A stretch of 64,000 nt of DNA from Pseudo-nitzschia pungens (GCA_037355855.1 CM074758.1:4313001-4377000), one strand, 5' to 3'; shown: positions 28,682 through 39,354, counted from the stretch's first letter. The notes: generated from the letters alone by a model not told the origin. Translations and numbers: made by a program.

Positions 28682-31600
28682 TCACTGGGTGGGAATCGCA
28701 CTTGGTGCCTCACTTGGTACCTCACTTGGAACCTGGCTTGGAACTTGGCTTGGAACTTGGCTTGGCACTTGGCTTGGCACTTGGCTTGGCACATGGCTTG
28801 GGACATGGCTTGGAACCTGGCTTGGTACCTCACTGGGCATCATACTTGGTGCCTCACTTGGCACATGGCTTGGAACTTGGCTTGGAACCTGGCTTGGCAC
28901 TTGGCTTGGAACCTGGCTTGGAACGTGGCTTGGAACTTGGCTTGGCACCTGGCTTGGCACCTGGCTTGGAACTTGGCTTGGAACCTGGCTTGGCACCTGA
29001 CTTGGCACCTGGCTTGGAACTTGGCTTGGCACCTGGCTTGGCACCTGGCTTGGAACCTGGCTTGGAACCTGGCTTGGAACCTGGCTTGGTACCTGGCTTG
29101 GAACCTGGCTTGGAACCTGGCTTGGAACTTGGCTTGGCACTTGGCTTGGCACTTGGCTTGGCACATGGCTTGGAACCTGGCTTGGAACCTGGCTTGGTAC
29201 CTCACTGGGCATCATACTTGGTGCCTCACTTGGCACGTGGCTTGGCACCTGACTTGGCACCTGACTTGGAACTTGGCTTGGCACCTGGCTTGGAACCTGG
29301 CTTGGCAACTGACTTGGCACCTGGCTTGGCACCTGGCTTGGAACTTGGCTTGGAACCTGGCTTGGCACCTGGCTTGGCACCTGGCTTGGTACCTCACTGG
29401 GCACCTGGCTTGGAACTTGGCTTGGAACTTGGCTTGGAACCTGGCTTGGCACTTGGCTTGGAACTTGGCTTGGCACTTGGCTTGGCACATGGCTTGGCAC
29501 CTGACTTGGCACCTGGCTTGGCACCTGGCTTGGAACCTGGCTTGGAACCTGGCTTGGTACCTCACTGGGCATCATACTTGGTGCCTCACTTGGCACGTGG
29601 CTTGGCACCTGACTTGGCACCTGACTTGGAACTTGGCTTGGCACCTGGCTTGGAACCTGGCTTGGCAACTGACTTGGCACCTGGCTTGGCACCTGGCTTG
29701 GAACTTGGCTTGGAACCTGGCTTGGCACCTGGCTTGGCACCTGGCTTGGCACCTGGCTTGGTACCTCACTGGGCACCTGGCTTGGAACTTGGCTTGGAAC
29801 TTGGCTTGGAACCTGGCTTGGCACTTGGCTTGGAACTTGGCTTGGCACTTGGCTTGGCACATGGCTTGGCACCTGACTTGGCACCTGACTTGGCACCTGG
29901 CTTGGCACCTGACTTGGCACCTGGCTTGGAACCTGGCTTGGAACCTGGCTTGGCACCTGACTTGGCACGTGGCTTGGAACTTGGCTTGGCACTTCGCTTG
30001 GAACCTGGCTTGGTACCTCACTGGGCATCATACTTGGTGCCTCACTTGGCACGTGGCTTGGCACCTGACTTGGAACTTGACTTGGAACTTGACTTGGAAC
30101 TTGACTTGGCACTTGGCTTGGAACCTGGCTTGGAACATGGCTTGGAACCTCACTTGGAACCTCACTTGGCACCTCACTTGGCACCTCACTTGGCACCTCA
30201 CTTGGCACCTCACTTGGCACCTCACTTGGCACCTCACTTGGCACCTCACTTGGCATCTCACTTGGTGCCTCACTTGGTGCCTCACTTGGTGCCTCACTTG
30301 GTGCCTCACTTGGCATCTCACTTGGTGCCTCACTTGGTGCCTCACTTGGTGCCTCACTTGGTGCCTCACTTGGTGCCTCACTTGGTGCCTCACTTGGTGC
30401 CTCACTTGGTGCCTCACTTGGTGCCTCACTTGGTGCCTCACTTGGTGCCTCACTTGGTGCCTCACTTGGTGCCTCACTTGGTGCCTCACTTGGTGCCTCA
30501 CTTGGTGCCTCACTTGGAACCTCACTTGGTGCCTCACTTGGTGCCTCACTTGGTGCCTCACTTGGTGCCTCACTTGGTGCCTCACTTGGTGCCTCACTTG
30601 GCACCTCACTTGGCACCTCACTTGGCGCCTCACTTGGTGCCTCACTTGGTGCCTCACTTGGTGCCTCACTTGGTGCCTCACTTGGTGCCTCACTTGGCAT
30701 CTTACTTGGTGCCTCACTTGGTGCCTCACTTGGTGCCTCACTTGGTGCCTCACTTGGTGCCTCACTTGGTGCCTCACTTGGTGCCTCACTTGGTGCCTCA
30801 CTTGGTGCCTCACTTGGTGCCTCACTTGGTGCCTCACTTGGTGCCTCACTTGGTGCCTCACTTGGTGCCTCACTTGGTGCCTCACTTGGAACCTCACTTG
30901 GTGCCTCACTTGGTGCCTCACTTGGTGCCTCACTTGGAACCTGGCTTGGAACTTGGCTTGGCACTTGGCTTGGAACCTGGCTTGGAACCTGGCTTGGTAC
31001 CTCACTGGGCATCATACTTGGTGCCTCACTTGGCACGTGACTTGGCACCTGACTTGGAACCTGGCTTGGCACCTGACTTGGAACTTGACTTGGCACCTGA
31101 CTTGGAACTTGACTTGGCACTTGGCTTGGAACCTGGCTTGGAACCTGGCTTGGAACCTCACTTGGAACCTCACTTGGCACCTCACTTGGCACCTCACTTG
31201 GCACCTCACTTGGCACCTCACTTGGCACCTCACTTGGCACCTCACTTGGCGCCTCACTTGGTGCCTCACTTGGTGCCTCACTTGGTGCCTCACTTGGTGC
31301 CTCACTTGGTGCCTCACTTGGCATCTTACTTGGTGCCTCACTTGGTGCCTCACTTGGTGCCTCACTTGGTGCCTCACTTGGTGCCTCACTTGGTGCCTCA
31401 CTTGGAACCTCACTTGGTGCCTCACTTGGTGCCTCACTTGGTGCCTCACTTGGTGCCTCACTTGGTGCCTCACTTGGTGCCTCACTTGGTGCCTCACTTG
31501 GAACCTGGCTTGGAACTTGGCTTGGCACTTGGCTTGGAACCTGGCTTGGAACCTGGCTTGGTACCTCACTGGGCATCATACTTGGTGCCTCACTTGGCAC

Positions 31601-34330
31601 GTGGCTTGGCACGTGGCTTGGCACGTGGCTTGGCACCTGACTTGGAACCTGGCTTGGCACCTCACTTGGAACTTGACTTGGCACCTGACTTGGAACTTGA
31701 CTTGGCACTTGGCTTGGAACCTGGCTTGGAACCTGGCTTGGAACCTCACTTGGAACCTCACTTGGCACCTCACTTGGCACCTCACTTGGCACCTCACTTG
31801 GCACCTCACTTGGCACCTCACTTGGCACCTCACTTGGCGCCTCACTTGGTGCCTCACTTGGTGCCTCACTTGGTGCCTCACTTGGTGCCTCACTTGGCAT
31901 CTCACTTGGTGCCTCACTTGGTGCCTCACTTGGTGCCTCACTTGGTGCCTCACTTGGTGCCTCACTTGGTGCCTCACTTGGTGCCTCACTTGGAACCTGG
32001 CTTGGAACTTGGCTTGGCACTTGGCTTGGAACCTGGCTTGGAACCTGGCTTGGAACCTGGCTTGGTACCTCACTGGGCATCATACTTGGTGCCTCACTTG
32101 GCACGTGACTTGGCACCTGGCTTGGAACCTGGCTTGGCACCTGGCTTGGAACCTGGCTTGGCACCTGGCTTGGAACCTGGCTTGGCACCTGACTTGGCAC
32201 CTGACTTGGCACCTGGCTTGGAACTTGGCTTGGCACTTGGCTTGGAACCTGGCTTGGCACCTGACTTGGCACCTGGCTTGGAACCTGGCTTGGAACTTGG
32301 CTTGGAACCTGGCTCGGCACTTGGCTTGGAACTTGGCTTGGCACTTGGCTTGGCACATGGCTTGGAACCTGGCTTGGTACCTCACTGGGCATCATACTTG
32401 GTGCCTCACTTGGCACGTGGCTTGGCACCTGGCTTGGCACCTGACTTGGAACCTGGCTTGGCACGTGGCTTGGCACCTGGCTTGGCACCTGACTTGGAAC
32501 CTGGCTTGGAACTTGGCTTGGCACCTGACTTGGCACCTGGCTTGGAACCTGGCTTGGCACCTGGCTTGGCACCTGGCTTGGTACCTCACTGGGCACCTGG
32601 CTTGGAACCTGGCTTGGAACTTGGCTTGGAACCTGGCTTGGAACCTGGCTTGGAACCTGGCTTGGCACTTGGCTTGGCACATGGCTTGGAACCTGGCTTG
32701 GTACCTCACTGGGCATCATACTTGGTGCCTCACTTGGCACGTGGCTTGGCACCTGACTTGGAACCTGGCTTGGCACGTGACTTGGCACTTGGCTTGGCAC
32801 CTGACTTGGCACCTGGCTTGGCACCTGGCTTGGAACCTGGCTTGGAACATGGCTTGGCACCTGACTTGGCACCTGGCTTGGAATTTGGCTTGGCACCTGA
32901 CTTGGCACCTGACTTGGCACCTGGCTTGGAACTTGGCTTGGCACTTGGCTTGGAACCTGGCTTGGCACTTGACTTGGCACCTGGCTTGGAACCTGGCTTG
33001 GCACCTGGCTTGGAACCTGGCTTGGCACCTGGCTTGGCACCTGACTTGGCACCTGGCTTGGAACCTGGCTTGGAACCTGGCTTGGAACCTGGCTTGGCAC
33101 CTGGCTTGGCACCTGGCTTGGTACCTCACTGGGCACATGGCTTGGCACCTGGCTTGGAACCTGGCTTGGAATTTGGCTTGGCACCTGACTTGGCACCTGG
33201 CTTGGAACTTGGCTTGGCACTTGGCTTGGAACCTGGCTTGGCACCTGACTTGGCACCTGGCTTGGAACCTGGCTTGGCACCTGGCTTGGTACCTGGCTTG
33301 GGATCTGGCTTGGAATTTGGCTTGGCACCTCACTGGGCATCATACTTGGTGCCTCACTTGGCACTTGGCTTGGAACCTGGCTTGGAACCTGGCTTGGCAC
33401 TTGGCTTGGAACCTGGCTTGGAACTTGGCTTGGAACCTGGCTTGGCACCTGACTTGGCACCTGGCTTGGAACTTGGCTTGGAACCTGGCTTGGAACCTGG
33501 CTTGGAACCTGGCTTGGCACCTGGCTTGGCACCTGACTTGGCACCTGGCTTGGAACTTGGCTTGGAACTTGGCTTGGCACCTGACTTGGCACCTGGCTTG
33601 GAACCTGGCTTGGAATCTGGCTTGGAACCTGACTTGGCACCTGGCTTGGAACTTGGCTTGGCACTTGGCTTGGAACCTGGCTTGGCACCTGACTTGGCAC
33701 CTGGCTTGGAACTTGGCTTGGAACCTGGCTTGGCACCTGACTTGGTACCTCACTGGGCACAGGGCTTGGCACCTGGCTTGGAACTTGGCTTGGAACCTGG
33801 CTTGGCACCTGACTTGGTACCTCACTGGGCACCTGGCTTGGAACTTGGCTTGGAACTTGGCTTGGCACCTGGCTTGGCTCTTTGCTAGGCATCATGCTAG
33901 GGACTCTGCTTGGCACATTGCTTGGTGCATCACTTGGATTCTCGCTAGGTACATTACTGGGAATCACACTTGGTACATCGCTGGGAACTATGCTGGGTAC
34001 ATCACTTGGTACATTGCTGGGAATCACACTTGGTACATCGCTGGGGACCATGCTTGGTATATCGCTGGGTACATCGCTTGGGCTATCGCTTGGTACAATG
34101 GTTGGTATATAGCTTGGGACAGTACTCGGGAGATCGCTCGGTGCCTGGCTTGGGACAGCGCTCGGGACAGTGCTTGGGACAGCGCTGGGTACATCAGACG
34201 GGACATCACTTGGTCCCAAGCTTGGGACTTCACTGGGGATATCACTAGGTACAATGGTTGGTACATCGCTTGGGACATGACTCGGAATCATACTTGGCTC
34301 GTGGCTTGGAAAAGCACTGGGCATCACACT
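28213..34330. repeat. 12-bp tandem repeat array with higher-order blocks
   Basis: The unit on the plus strand is about 12 bp of GGCTTGGAACCT/GGCTTGGCACCT or CACTTGGTGCCT type. The marker GGGCATCATACTTGG occurs near 28838, 29207, 29567, 30007, 31007, 31571, 32077, 32387, 32711 and 33336, so block lengths vary from about 310 to 1000 bp. Blocks at 30.1-30.95, 31.15-31.5 and 31.74-31.99 kb are nearly pure CACTTGGTGCCT. Lack of stops in the unit leaves several long frames open on both strands. Confidence 0.95.
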
Positions 34331-36460
34331 TGGTTGAAAACTTGGTTTCTGTGACGGAGATACGGAATCACTGGGAGGTGAGCTCGGAGCGAGACTTGGA
34401 GCTTCACTTGGCACCGCTCGAAGCTGCACAAAAGAAATACTACCTGACGCTATCATTTCCTCAGCAACAGCCTCGGGATTGGATTCAATATCTGATGCAA
34501 CCTTGGAAGGATCCACACCGCTAGACGGCGAACCTTTCATTTCGGTTGTCACGGTGAAACAATCGACACCTCCAGGGGGAGCGCCAACATCATCAACACC
34601 AGGTTCACATGCTCGATTTGATGCAACCGTTGCCACTGTAAACCCAATAAAGGAAGCATCCAACTTTCTCCTATTTCCTTCAACTAATGCGCTGATGGAA
34701 CTTTGGTATGCTTCCGCGACTTCTTCGTTAGTAATGCCAGCTTCAAACGTTGCGAGTGTGGTGATGGTGGCACTTGGTGTTTCGGATGGGCTTGCACTAG
34801 GAGTTACCGATGGAATCTGACTGAGACTGGGAGTGACCGACGGCTTGTCGGAGGGGCTTTGACTGGGGATAGAAGATGGCGTTTTGGATGGGCTTTGACT
34901 AGGAACTCTGGTTTGACCTTTAAATGTTGGCAACTGACTGAGACTTGGAGATCCTGTCGGACTATTCGATGGAGAAGCCGATGGTGCACCGGATGGACTT
35001 TGGCTGGGAATAAAAGATGGTGTGTCGGACGGGCTTTGACTGGGAATTGCTGATGGCGCGTCGGATGGGCTTGCACTGGGAATAAAAGATGGTGTGTCGG
35101 ACGGGCTTTGACTGGGAATAAAAGATGGTGTGTCCGATGGGCTTGCACTGGGAAAGGACGTTGGTGCTTTGGATGGGTTTTGACTGGGAACTCTGGTTTG
35201 ACCTTTAAATGTTGGCAACTGACTGAGGCTTGGAGATCCTGTCGGACCATTCGATGGAGAAGTCGATGGTGTGTCCGATGGGCTTTGACTGGGGATAGAA
35301 GATGGCGTTTTGGATGGGCTTTGACTAGGAACTCTGGTTTGACCTTTAAATGTTGGCAACTGACTGAGACTTGGAGATCCTGTCGGACTATTCGATGGAG
35401 AAGCCGATGGTGCATCGGACGGACTTTGACTGGGAATAAAAGATGGTGTGTCGGACGGGCTTTGACTGGGAATTGCTGATGGCGCGTCGGATGGGCTTGC
35501 ACTGGGAATAAAAGATGGTGTGTCGGACGGGCTTTGACTGGGAATTGCTGATGGCGCGTCGGATGGGCTTGCACTGGGAATAAAAGATGGTGTGTCGGAC
35601 GGGCTTTGACTGGGAATTGCCGATGGTGCGTCGGACGGGCTTGCACTGGGAATAAAAGATGGTGTGTCGGACGGGCTTTGACTGGGAATTGCTGATGGCG
35701 CGTCGGATGGGCTTGCACTGGGAATAAAAGATGGTGTGTCGGACGGGCTTTGACTGGGAATTGCCGATGGTGCGTCGGACGGGCTTGCACTGGGAATGTA
35801 TGATGGTACGTCGGATGGGTTTTGAGTGGGAACTCCGCTTTCGCCTACGAGTGTTGGGGATGCACTCGAAATAACCGATGTTGGTGGTGCACTCGGAGTA
35901 GCCGATAGGGGTTCAAAGCAGGCACCACATTTCGCGGGGCAATAATGTAAAACTTTCTTCTTTTTATCGGCCTTGTCTTGACACTGGCTTGTATTGATGT
36001 CCGCGCAATTGGTGCTTACACCCTTGAAGTTGAACGAGACCGCGTCCGTGCAGGAACAACTCAAGTGACAGGAAGCGGGACAACTATCTTTGACCAGCAT
36101 GTTGGTTGCGCTATCCGTCTTGTCGCATCGGACATTTTGATTTGCTGCGGCCCAGGAACAATCCTTGCTATCATCGTTGTTGTATCGAAAATCGGGGTCG
36201 TCACCTTGCTCGCAGTTGCGTGGGTAAGCACACTTTTTGGTGCAGGTGAGGGGGCAGTAGTGAAGGACCCTCTTACCAGTTGTTCTGTCCTTGATATAAC
36301 ATCTAATTCTACTTCTTTTCTTTGCTGCCCAACTGCAGTCCTTCTTTTCCTTGCCGTTCAAACGGAATGAGGCATCATTTACACAAAAATCAATCTCATC
36401 TGCCCACAACGGGATTGCTCCCAGCACGACAGACAGTGCAATAAGCAGTGTCAATCTCAT
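28682..36460 (-). CDS. Giant secreted PSxxPS repeat protein with three ShK-like Cys modules, 2592 aa
   Basis: Predicted extracellular or cell-wall-associated protein; function unknown. ATG 36460 is chosen because it gives a clean signal peptide (MRLTLLIALSVVLGAIPLWA); the frame is open 37 codons upstream. Three Cys-rich ShK-like modules follow (about 26-77, 83-135, 137-181; pattern C...DCSWA...C...YCP-x-x-C-x-x-x-C). Residues about 190-560 hold 24-residue PS repeats (SPSDAPSAIPSQSPSDTPSF type) alternating with units containing PSLSQLPTFKGQTR. A non-repetitive domain sits at about 560-680 (ITTLATFEAGITNEEVAEAY ... FTVTTEMKG). The rest, about 1900 residues, is a 4-residue array PS[QEH]V, PSEA and similar. 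About ten EAPSMMPSEVPS marks divide it into higher-order blocks. It ends within the array after a probable 4-bp frameshift. Confidence 0.85.
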   Translation of the reverse strand: MRLTLLIALSVVLGAIPLWADEIDFCVNDASFRLNGKEKKDCSWAAKKRSRIRCYIKDRTTGKRVLHYCPLTCTKKCAYPRNCEQGDDPDFRYNNDDSKDCSWAAANQNVRCDKTDSATNMLVKDSCPASCHLSCSCTDAVSFNFKGVSTNCADINTSQCQDKADKKKKVLHYCPAKCGACFEPLSATPSAPPTSVISSASPTLVGESGVPTQNPSDVPSYIPSASPSDAPSAIPSQSPSDTPSFIPSASPSDAPSAIPSQSPSDTPSFIPSASPSDAPSAIPSQSPSDTPSFIPSASPSDAPSAIPSQSPSDTPSFIPSASPSDAPSAIPSQSPSDTPSFIPSQSPSDAPSASPSNSPTGSPSLSQLPTFKGQTRVPSQSPSKTPSSIPSQSPSDTPSTSPSNGPTGSPSLSQLPTFKGQTRVPSQNPSKAPTSFPSASPSDTPSFIPSQSPSDTPSFIPSASPSDAPSAIPSQSPSDTPSFIPSQSPSGAPSASPSNSPTGSPSLSQLPTFKGQTRVPSQSPSKTPSSIPSQSPSDKPSVTPSLSQIPSVTPSASPSETPSATITTLATFEAGITNEEVAEAYQSSISALVEGNRRKLDASFIGFTVATVASNRACEPGVDDVGAPPGGVDCFTVTTEMKGSPSSGVDPSKVASDIESNPEAVAEEMIASGSISFVQLRAVPSEAPSLAPSSPPSDSVSPSQKPSFQPSVMPSAFPSHEPSMIPSHVPSDVPTIVPSDIPSEVPSLGPSDVPSDVPSAVPSTVPSAVPSQAPSDLPSTVPSYIPTIVPSDSPSDVPSDIPSMVPSDVPSVIPSNVPSDVPSIVPSDVPSVIPSNVPSENPSDAPSNVPSRVPSMMPSKEPSQVPSQVPSQVPSQVPSEVPSQVPSQVPSQVPSQVPSPVPSEVPSQVPSQVPSQVPSQVPSQVPSQVPSQVPSQVPSQVPSQVPSQIPSQVPSQVPSQVPSQVPSQVPSQVPSQVPSQVPSQVPSQVPSQVPSQVPSQVPSQVPSQVPSQVPSQVPSQVPSQVPSQVPSQVPSEAPSMMPSEVPSQIPSQIPSQVPSQVPSQVPSQVPSQVPSQVPSQVPSQVPSQVPSQVPSQIPSQVPSQVPSHVPSEVPSQVPSQVPSQVPSQVPSQVPSQVPSQVPSQVPSQVPSQVPSQVPSQVPSQVPSQVPSQVPSQVPSQVPSQVPSQVPSQIPSQVPSQVPSHVPSQVPSQVPSQVPSQVPSQVPSHVPSQVPSQVPSHVPSEAPSMMPSEVPSQVPSHVPSQVPSQVPSQVPSQVPSQVPSQVPSQVPSEVPSQVPSQVPSQVPSQVPSQVPSQVPSQVPSQVPSQVPSHVPSQVPSQVPSQVPSHVPSEAPSMMPSEVPSQVPSHVPSQVPSQVPSQVPSQVPSQVPSQVPSQVPSQVPSQVPSQVPSQVPSQVPSQVPSQVPSQVPSQVPSQVPSQVPSQVPSQVPSHVPSEAPSMMPSEVPSQVPSQVPSQVPSQVPSQVPSQVPSEAPSEAPSEAPSEAPSEAPSEAPSEAPSEMPSEAPSEAPSEAPSEAPSEAPSEVPSEVPSEVPSEVPSEVPSEVPSEVPSEVPSQVPSQVPSQVPSQVPSQVPSQVPSEVPSQVPSQVPSHVPSHVPSHVPSEAPSMMPSEVPSQVPSQVPSQVPSQVPSQVPSEAPSEAPSEAPSEAPSEAPSEAPSEAPSEVPSEAPSEAPSEAPSEAPSEAPSEAPSKMPSEAPSEAPSEAPSEAPSEAPSEAPSEVPSEVPSEVPSEVPSEVPSEVPSEVPSEVPSQVPSQVPSQVPSQVPSQVPSQVPSQVPSQVPSQVPSHVPSEAPSMMPSEVPSQVPSQVPSQVPSQVPSQVPSEAPSEAPSEAPSEVPSEAPSEAPSEAPSEAPSEAPSEAPSEAPSEAPSEAPSEAPSEAPSEAPSEAPSEAPSEAPSKMPSEAPSEAPSEAPSEAPSEAPSEAPSEVPSEVPSEAPSEAPSEAPSEAPSEAPSEAPSEVPSEAPSEAPSEAPSEAPSEAPSEAPSEAPSEAPSEAPSEAPSEAPSEAPSEAPSEAPSEAPSEAPSEMPSEAPSEAPSEAPSEAPSEMPSEVPSEVPSEVPSEVPSEVPSEVPSEVPSEVPSEVPSHVPSQVPSQVPSQVPSQVPSQVPSQVPSHVPSEAPSMMPSEVPSQVPSEVPSQVPSHVPSQVPSQVPSQVPSQVPSQVPSQVPSQVPSQVPSHVPSQVPSQVPSQVPSQVPSQVPSQVPSQVPSEVPSQVPSQVPSQVPSQVPSQVPSQVPSQVPSQLPSQVPSQVPSQVPSQVPSQVPSHVPSEAPSMMPSEVPSQVPSQVPSQVPSQVPSQVPSHVPSQVPSQVPSQVPSQVPSQVPSQVPSQVPSEVPSQVPSQVPSQVPSQVPSQVPSQVPSQLPSQVPSQVPSQVPSQVPSQVPSHVPSEAPSMMPSEVPSQVPSQVPSHVPSQVPSQVPSQVPSQVPSQVPSQVPSQVPSQVPSQVPSQVPSQVPSQVPSQVPSQVPSQVPSQVPSQVPSQVPSQVPSHVPSQVPSQVPSQVPSQVPSHVPSEAPSMMPSEVPSQVPSHVPSHVPSQVPSQVPSQVPSQVPSQVPSEVPSEAPSAIPTQ

Positions 36461-37726
36461 ATTTCTTTGGAACACCTGTAGACATCGAAACGCACCGAGA
36501 CAAGATGAGAACGTTGAATAGGTTACTGAAAAGAGTCGTTGCAAAGAGATACCATAGGAATAATCTCGCACCGCATCCGTTGTATTTCGGAAAGAGACCT
36601 CGTTTTGTTTCCATCGACATTTTCTGCGGACGGTATCCCAGTGCGATACACTCGGATCACCCCCGGGGAAGGGTAGAAATAATTAACAATGAAGCATCGA
36701 AACAACACACTCCATCCAAACAAGCCAATGGCACCACCGACAATGGCGATGGCAATCGCTCCGCTCTACTACTTCTAACTCCGGAAATCCCGAGATCCAA
36801 ACGGCTGAAAGGGTGCGCACTGTGTGCTGGTGATGTCCAATCGACTCGCTTGCTGCGCTTTGGTTACCCTGATCCGGTCTCATTTGATCCGATGTCTCCG
36901 CAGGCTCGCCGTTGTAGTGGTTTTGTGGTGATCACGGCTCTCAATGTTGCGGTTGTGCGCGGCGCTGGTGGTGGGCGATACCGTCCCCCGGGACGAGATG
37001 CAGAAATGGCCGACAGCTTTCGCTATGACGCAAAAATTTGGTGCCAAGCGTTGCCTGTCGGGATTGCTATCGGTTGAACCTTTTCCCAGCATGGCGGTGG
37101 AATTCAGAATTAATCAATCGTTCTTACCTTGTTCGTGTTGCGACTGTCAAGAGTTTGCGATGATGGTGTACGCTATGTAGATGGTTCCGGAATGAGTGAA
37201 ATATTATCAATTCAGCGCCACAGAGGAACACTTCGCGATCCAATCCGTAATCTTTTCGTTCGCGTGAGATTTGAATTCCACTCCAGGAAAAAAAGTTGTG
37301 GTGGTTGGAAATCAATGCTCCCGACGATGGACGTAAAATAATGTAGAACACGTCGAATTAAAACTGAAGCTGAAACATGCAAAGAGTTTTGAATCAATAA
37401 TAATTCTGTAGAAGATAAAAAAAATCGGAAGGTGATCTTACCACTATTTAGTACGCGTATTGAATACTACGTAGTACGGTATGTACAAAAAATACTTTCA
37501 ATCTTCTAACGAATATAATTTTGTCTCCTATTTTAACCTTACTTTCCGTACGTTGCGGTACAGTACGGTACTAATATTGACGATAGGCAATGGACGCAAA
37601 TAATTTTAATATCTTCCAACAAAATCGAAACTGAAATCTACAGCTTCGCTTTTCGAGTTCACCCTTGTAAAATTGGGTCATTGTAAGAAGATTTGGTCAT
37701 TGAAGTTTTTCCGACAATTAGGGCTT

Positions 37727-37820
37727 TACTACAAAGTTCCTATCAGCTGTCCCCTGGTTCTACATCATCAACTACTAATTTCTACGGAAACCTTGGGACA
37801 GTTGATAAGAATTTTGTAGT
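37727..37820 (+). repeat. Copy of the CAGCTGTCCCC palindromic element, 26 kb from the others
   Basis: The left arm TACTACAAAGTTCCTATCAG leads into CTGTCCCCTGGTTC, and the right arm TTGGGACAGTTGATAAGAAT ends in TTTGTAGTGA. The loop ATCATCAACTACTAATTTCT is the same as in the 9968-10041 copy. This is the most complete simple copy. Confidence 0.75.
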
Positions 37821-38540
37821 GATGTTTGACAAAAGGTTAAAAACCCAAGAGAAGTTTTATCACTTTCTTAGCCGTTGTGAACGTCTCTCAAAAGTATCAA
37901 CCATATATAAACACAACAAAGAAGTTTTGGAAGAAAAAGGCGGGCGCAATATGATCCCAGAATTTCTTACGACTAACATTAAGACTAACAGTAACCTTAC
38001 GACTACTCGTAAGGTTACCACACGAAGAAGAATATCGTCTCACGTACCATCACGTACAACAATACTTATCCTAAAAAGATCATACCAGTTGTACGGTACA
38101 CCTACCTTAGTCTCACAGCGAGTTTTCGTCCAAAGATTAATGAAGTATAATTTTTCAATAATGATCATTTAAGACTCATGCGAGTGAATAATTATCACGA
38201 CAAATCAATTAACAGAAACCTGACTCAACCTATGATTGGTATTGTTGCAGCCGAAAGAATTTTCTTTGCGAACTAAGATTTTGTCGACTTCGAAAGAATG
38301 CGGATGCAGAGGAAATCGTGAGGGGAGCCTGCCACACGAATGAAAATTGTATTGCGTGTAGTTTTGCGTCGTTAGATTAAAAAAATGAAAACAATTGCGA
38401 ACAGAGATAACAGAGATAGCAGCAAGCAGCAAACAGCAAAGAGAGTGTAGCGGTGATACTATTATCTACCACGGAGGCCTATTCCAGCACGGCCCGGGAG
38501 CAGCAGCGATGCTGAATGCGACAGCGACCTTGACCTACGG

Positions 38541-38880
38541 CTGCAAATAACGTATGGGGGTTTCGCTGGGTTCTGCGTCTAACTATGTACTGTAAAGCGA
38601 TACCCCGGCATCGCCCTATGTAAACAGGATACGTGGGGGGGAAGCAGCAAGCAGCAAATAACGTACGGTATTTCGCCAGGTTCCGACGCTCAGAGTATCT
38701 ACCACACACGTGCACCCCAGCGCAGCCAAGATAAACAGTACAGGGGGGAGCAAGCAGCAAGGGAGCTGCGAGCTGCAAACAACGTACGGGGCGTTCGTTA
38801 GGTACGACACGTTCCGGCATGGCCAAGATAAGCAGGATAGGCTAGAAAGGAAGCTGCAGGGTTGTGAGCATACAGGGGGT
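38541..38880. repeat. GC-rich degenerate tandem repeat, unit about 111-121 bp
   Basis: Three units begin C[AT]GCAAA[TC]AACGTA at 38541, 38652 and 38773, and each has a GCCAAGATAA[AG]CAG or related block about 75-90 bp later. A shorter AGCAAAGCGTCGGTCTAA doublet follows near 38886 and 38910. Confidence 0.6.
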
Positions 38881-39354
38881 AGCAGCAAAGCGTCGGTCTA
38901 ACGGGGACAGCAAAGCGTCGGTCTAAAAGGGGAAGCAGCGATTTTAGAAGGGACAGAAGGCGATACTCCGATAAAAAGAGAGCGATCCGCACTCAGGGAA
39001 AGCGAGGCGATACTCTGTGGAGCAGATCGATAGATAAGGGGACGCGAGGGACACTGCGGTACGTAGTAGAATATTTGTTTTTTAAGTTCCGATTTCGATG
39101 AATCGTCGACTTTATTCTTACTGTTTTTACGAATGTGCGCTATTTTTCGCAATCCATTGATCTCACATTCATAATACTAGGATTGATTTGTTGATTCTGT
39201 GGAACTTTTTGGTGAACATGATACTGTTCCTCCTCATTCGTGGATCGACATTTGGGTGATTCTCGATCAAATCGACTGAGAACCAAAGTAATCGAGAAAG
39301 CATGATTGGGGTCGATTCAAATCATTCTCGATTGCTTCGTTCTGAAACCAGACT

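Larger units (their letters stand above)
36461..39354. other. Gene-free region of 2.9 kb
   Basis: The 5' part is the likely promoter of the giant PSxxPS gene. A plus-strand frame of 191 codons from ATG 36505 overlaps it head-on but shows no recognisable domain, so it is not called. The stretch also holds one palindromic-element copy (37727-37820) and a GC-rich tandem array (38541-38880). Confidence 0.5.

Noticed and set aside
28265..34354. 2029-codon plus-strand open frame (and 28621-33888, plus minus-strand RHQVRHQV-type frames)
   Set aside because: They mirror the 12-bp repeat of the giant PSxxPS gene in other frames; only the minus-strand frame has a signal peptide and non-repetitive domains.
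36505..37077. 191-codon plus-strand frame diverging from the giant PSxxPS gene
   Set aside because: No recognisable domain, no conserved-looking segments, and it overlaps the probable promoter.
37693..38172. 159-codon plus-strand frame
   Set aside because: Runs through a palindromic-element copy; no motif.
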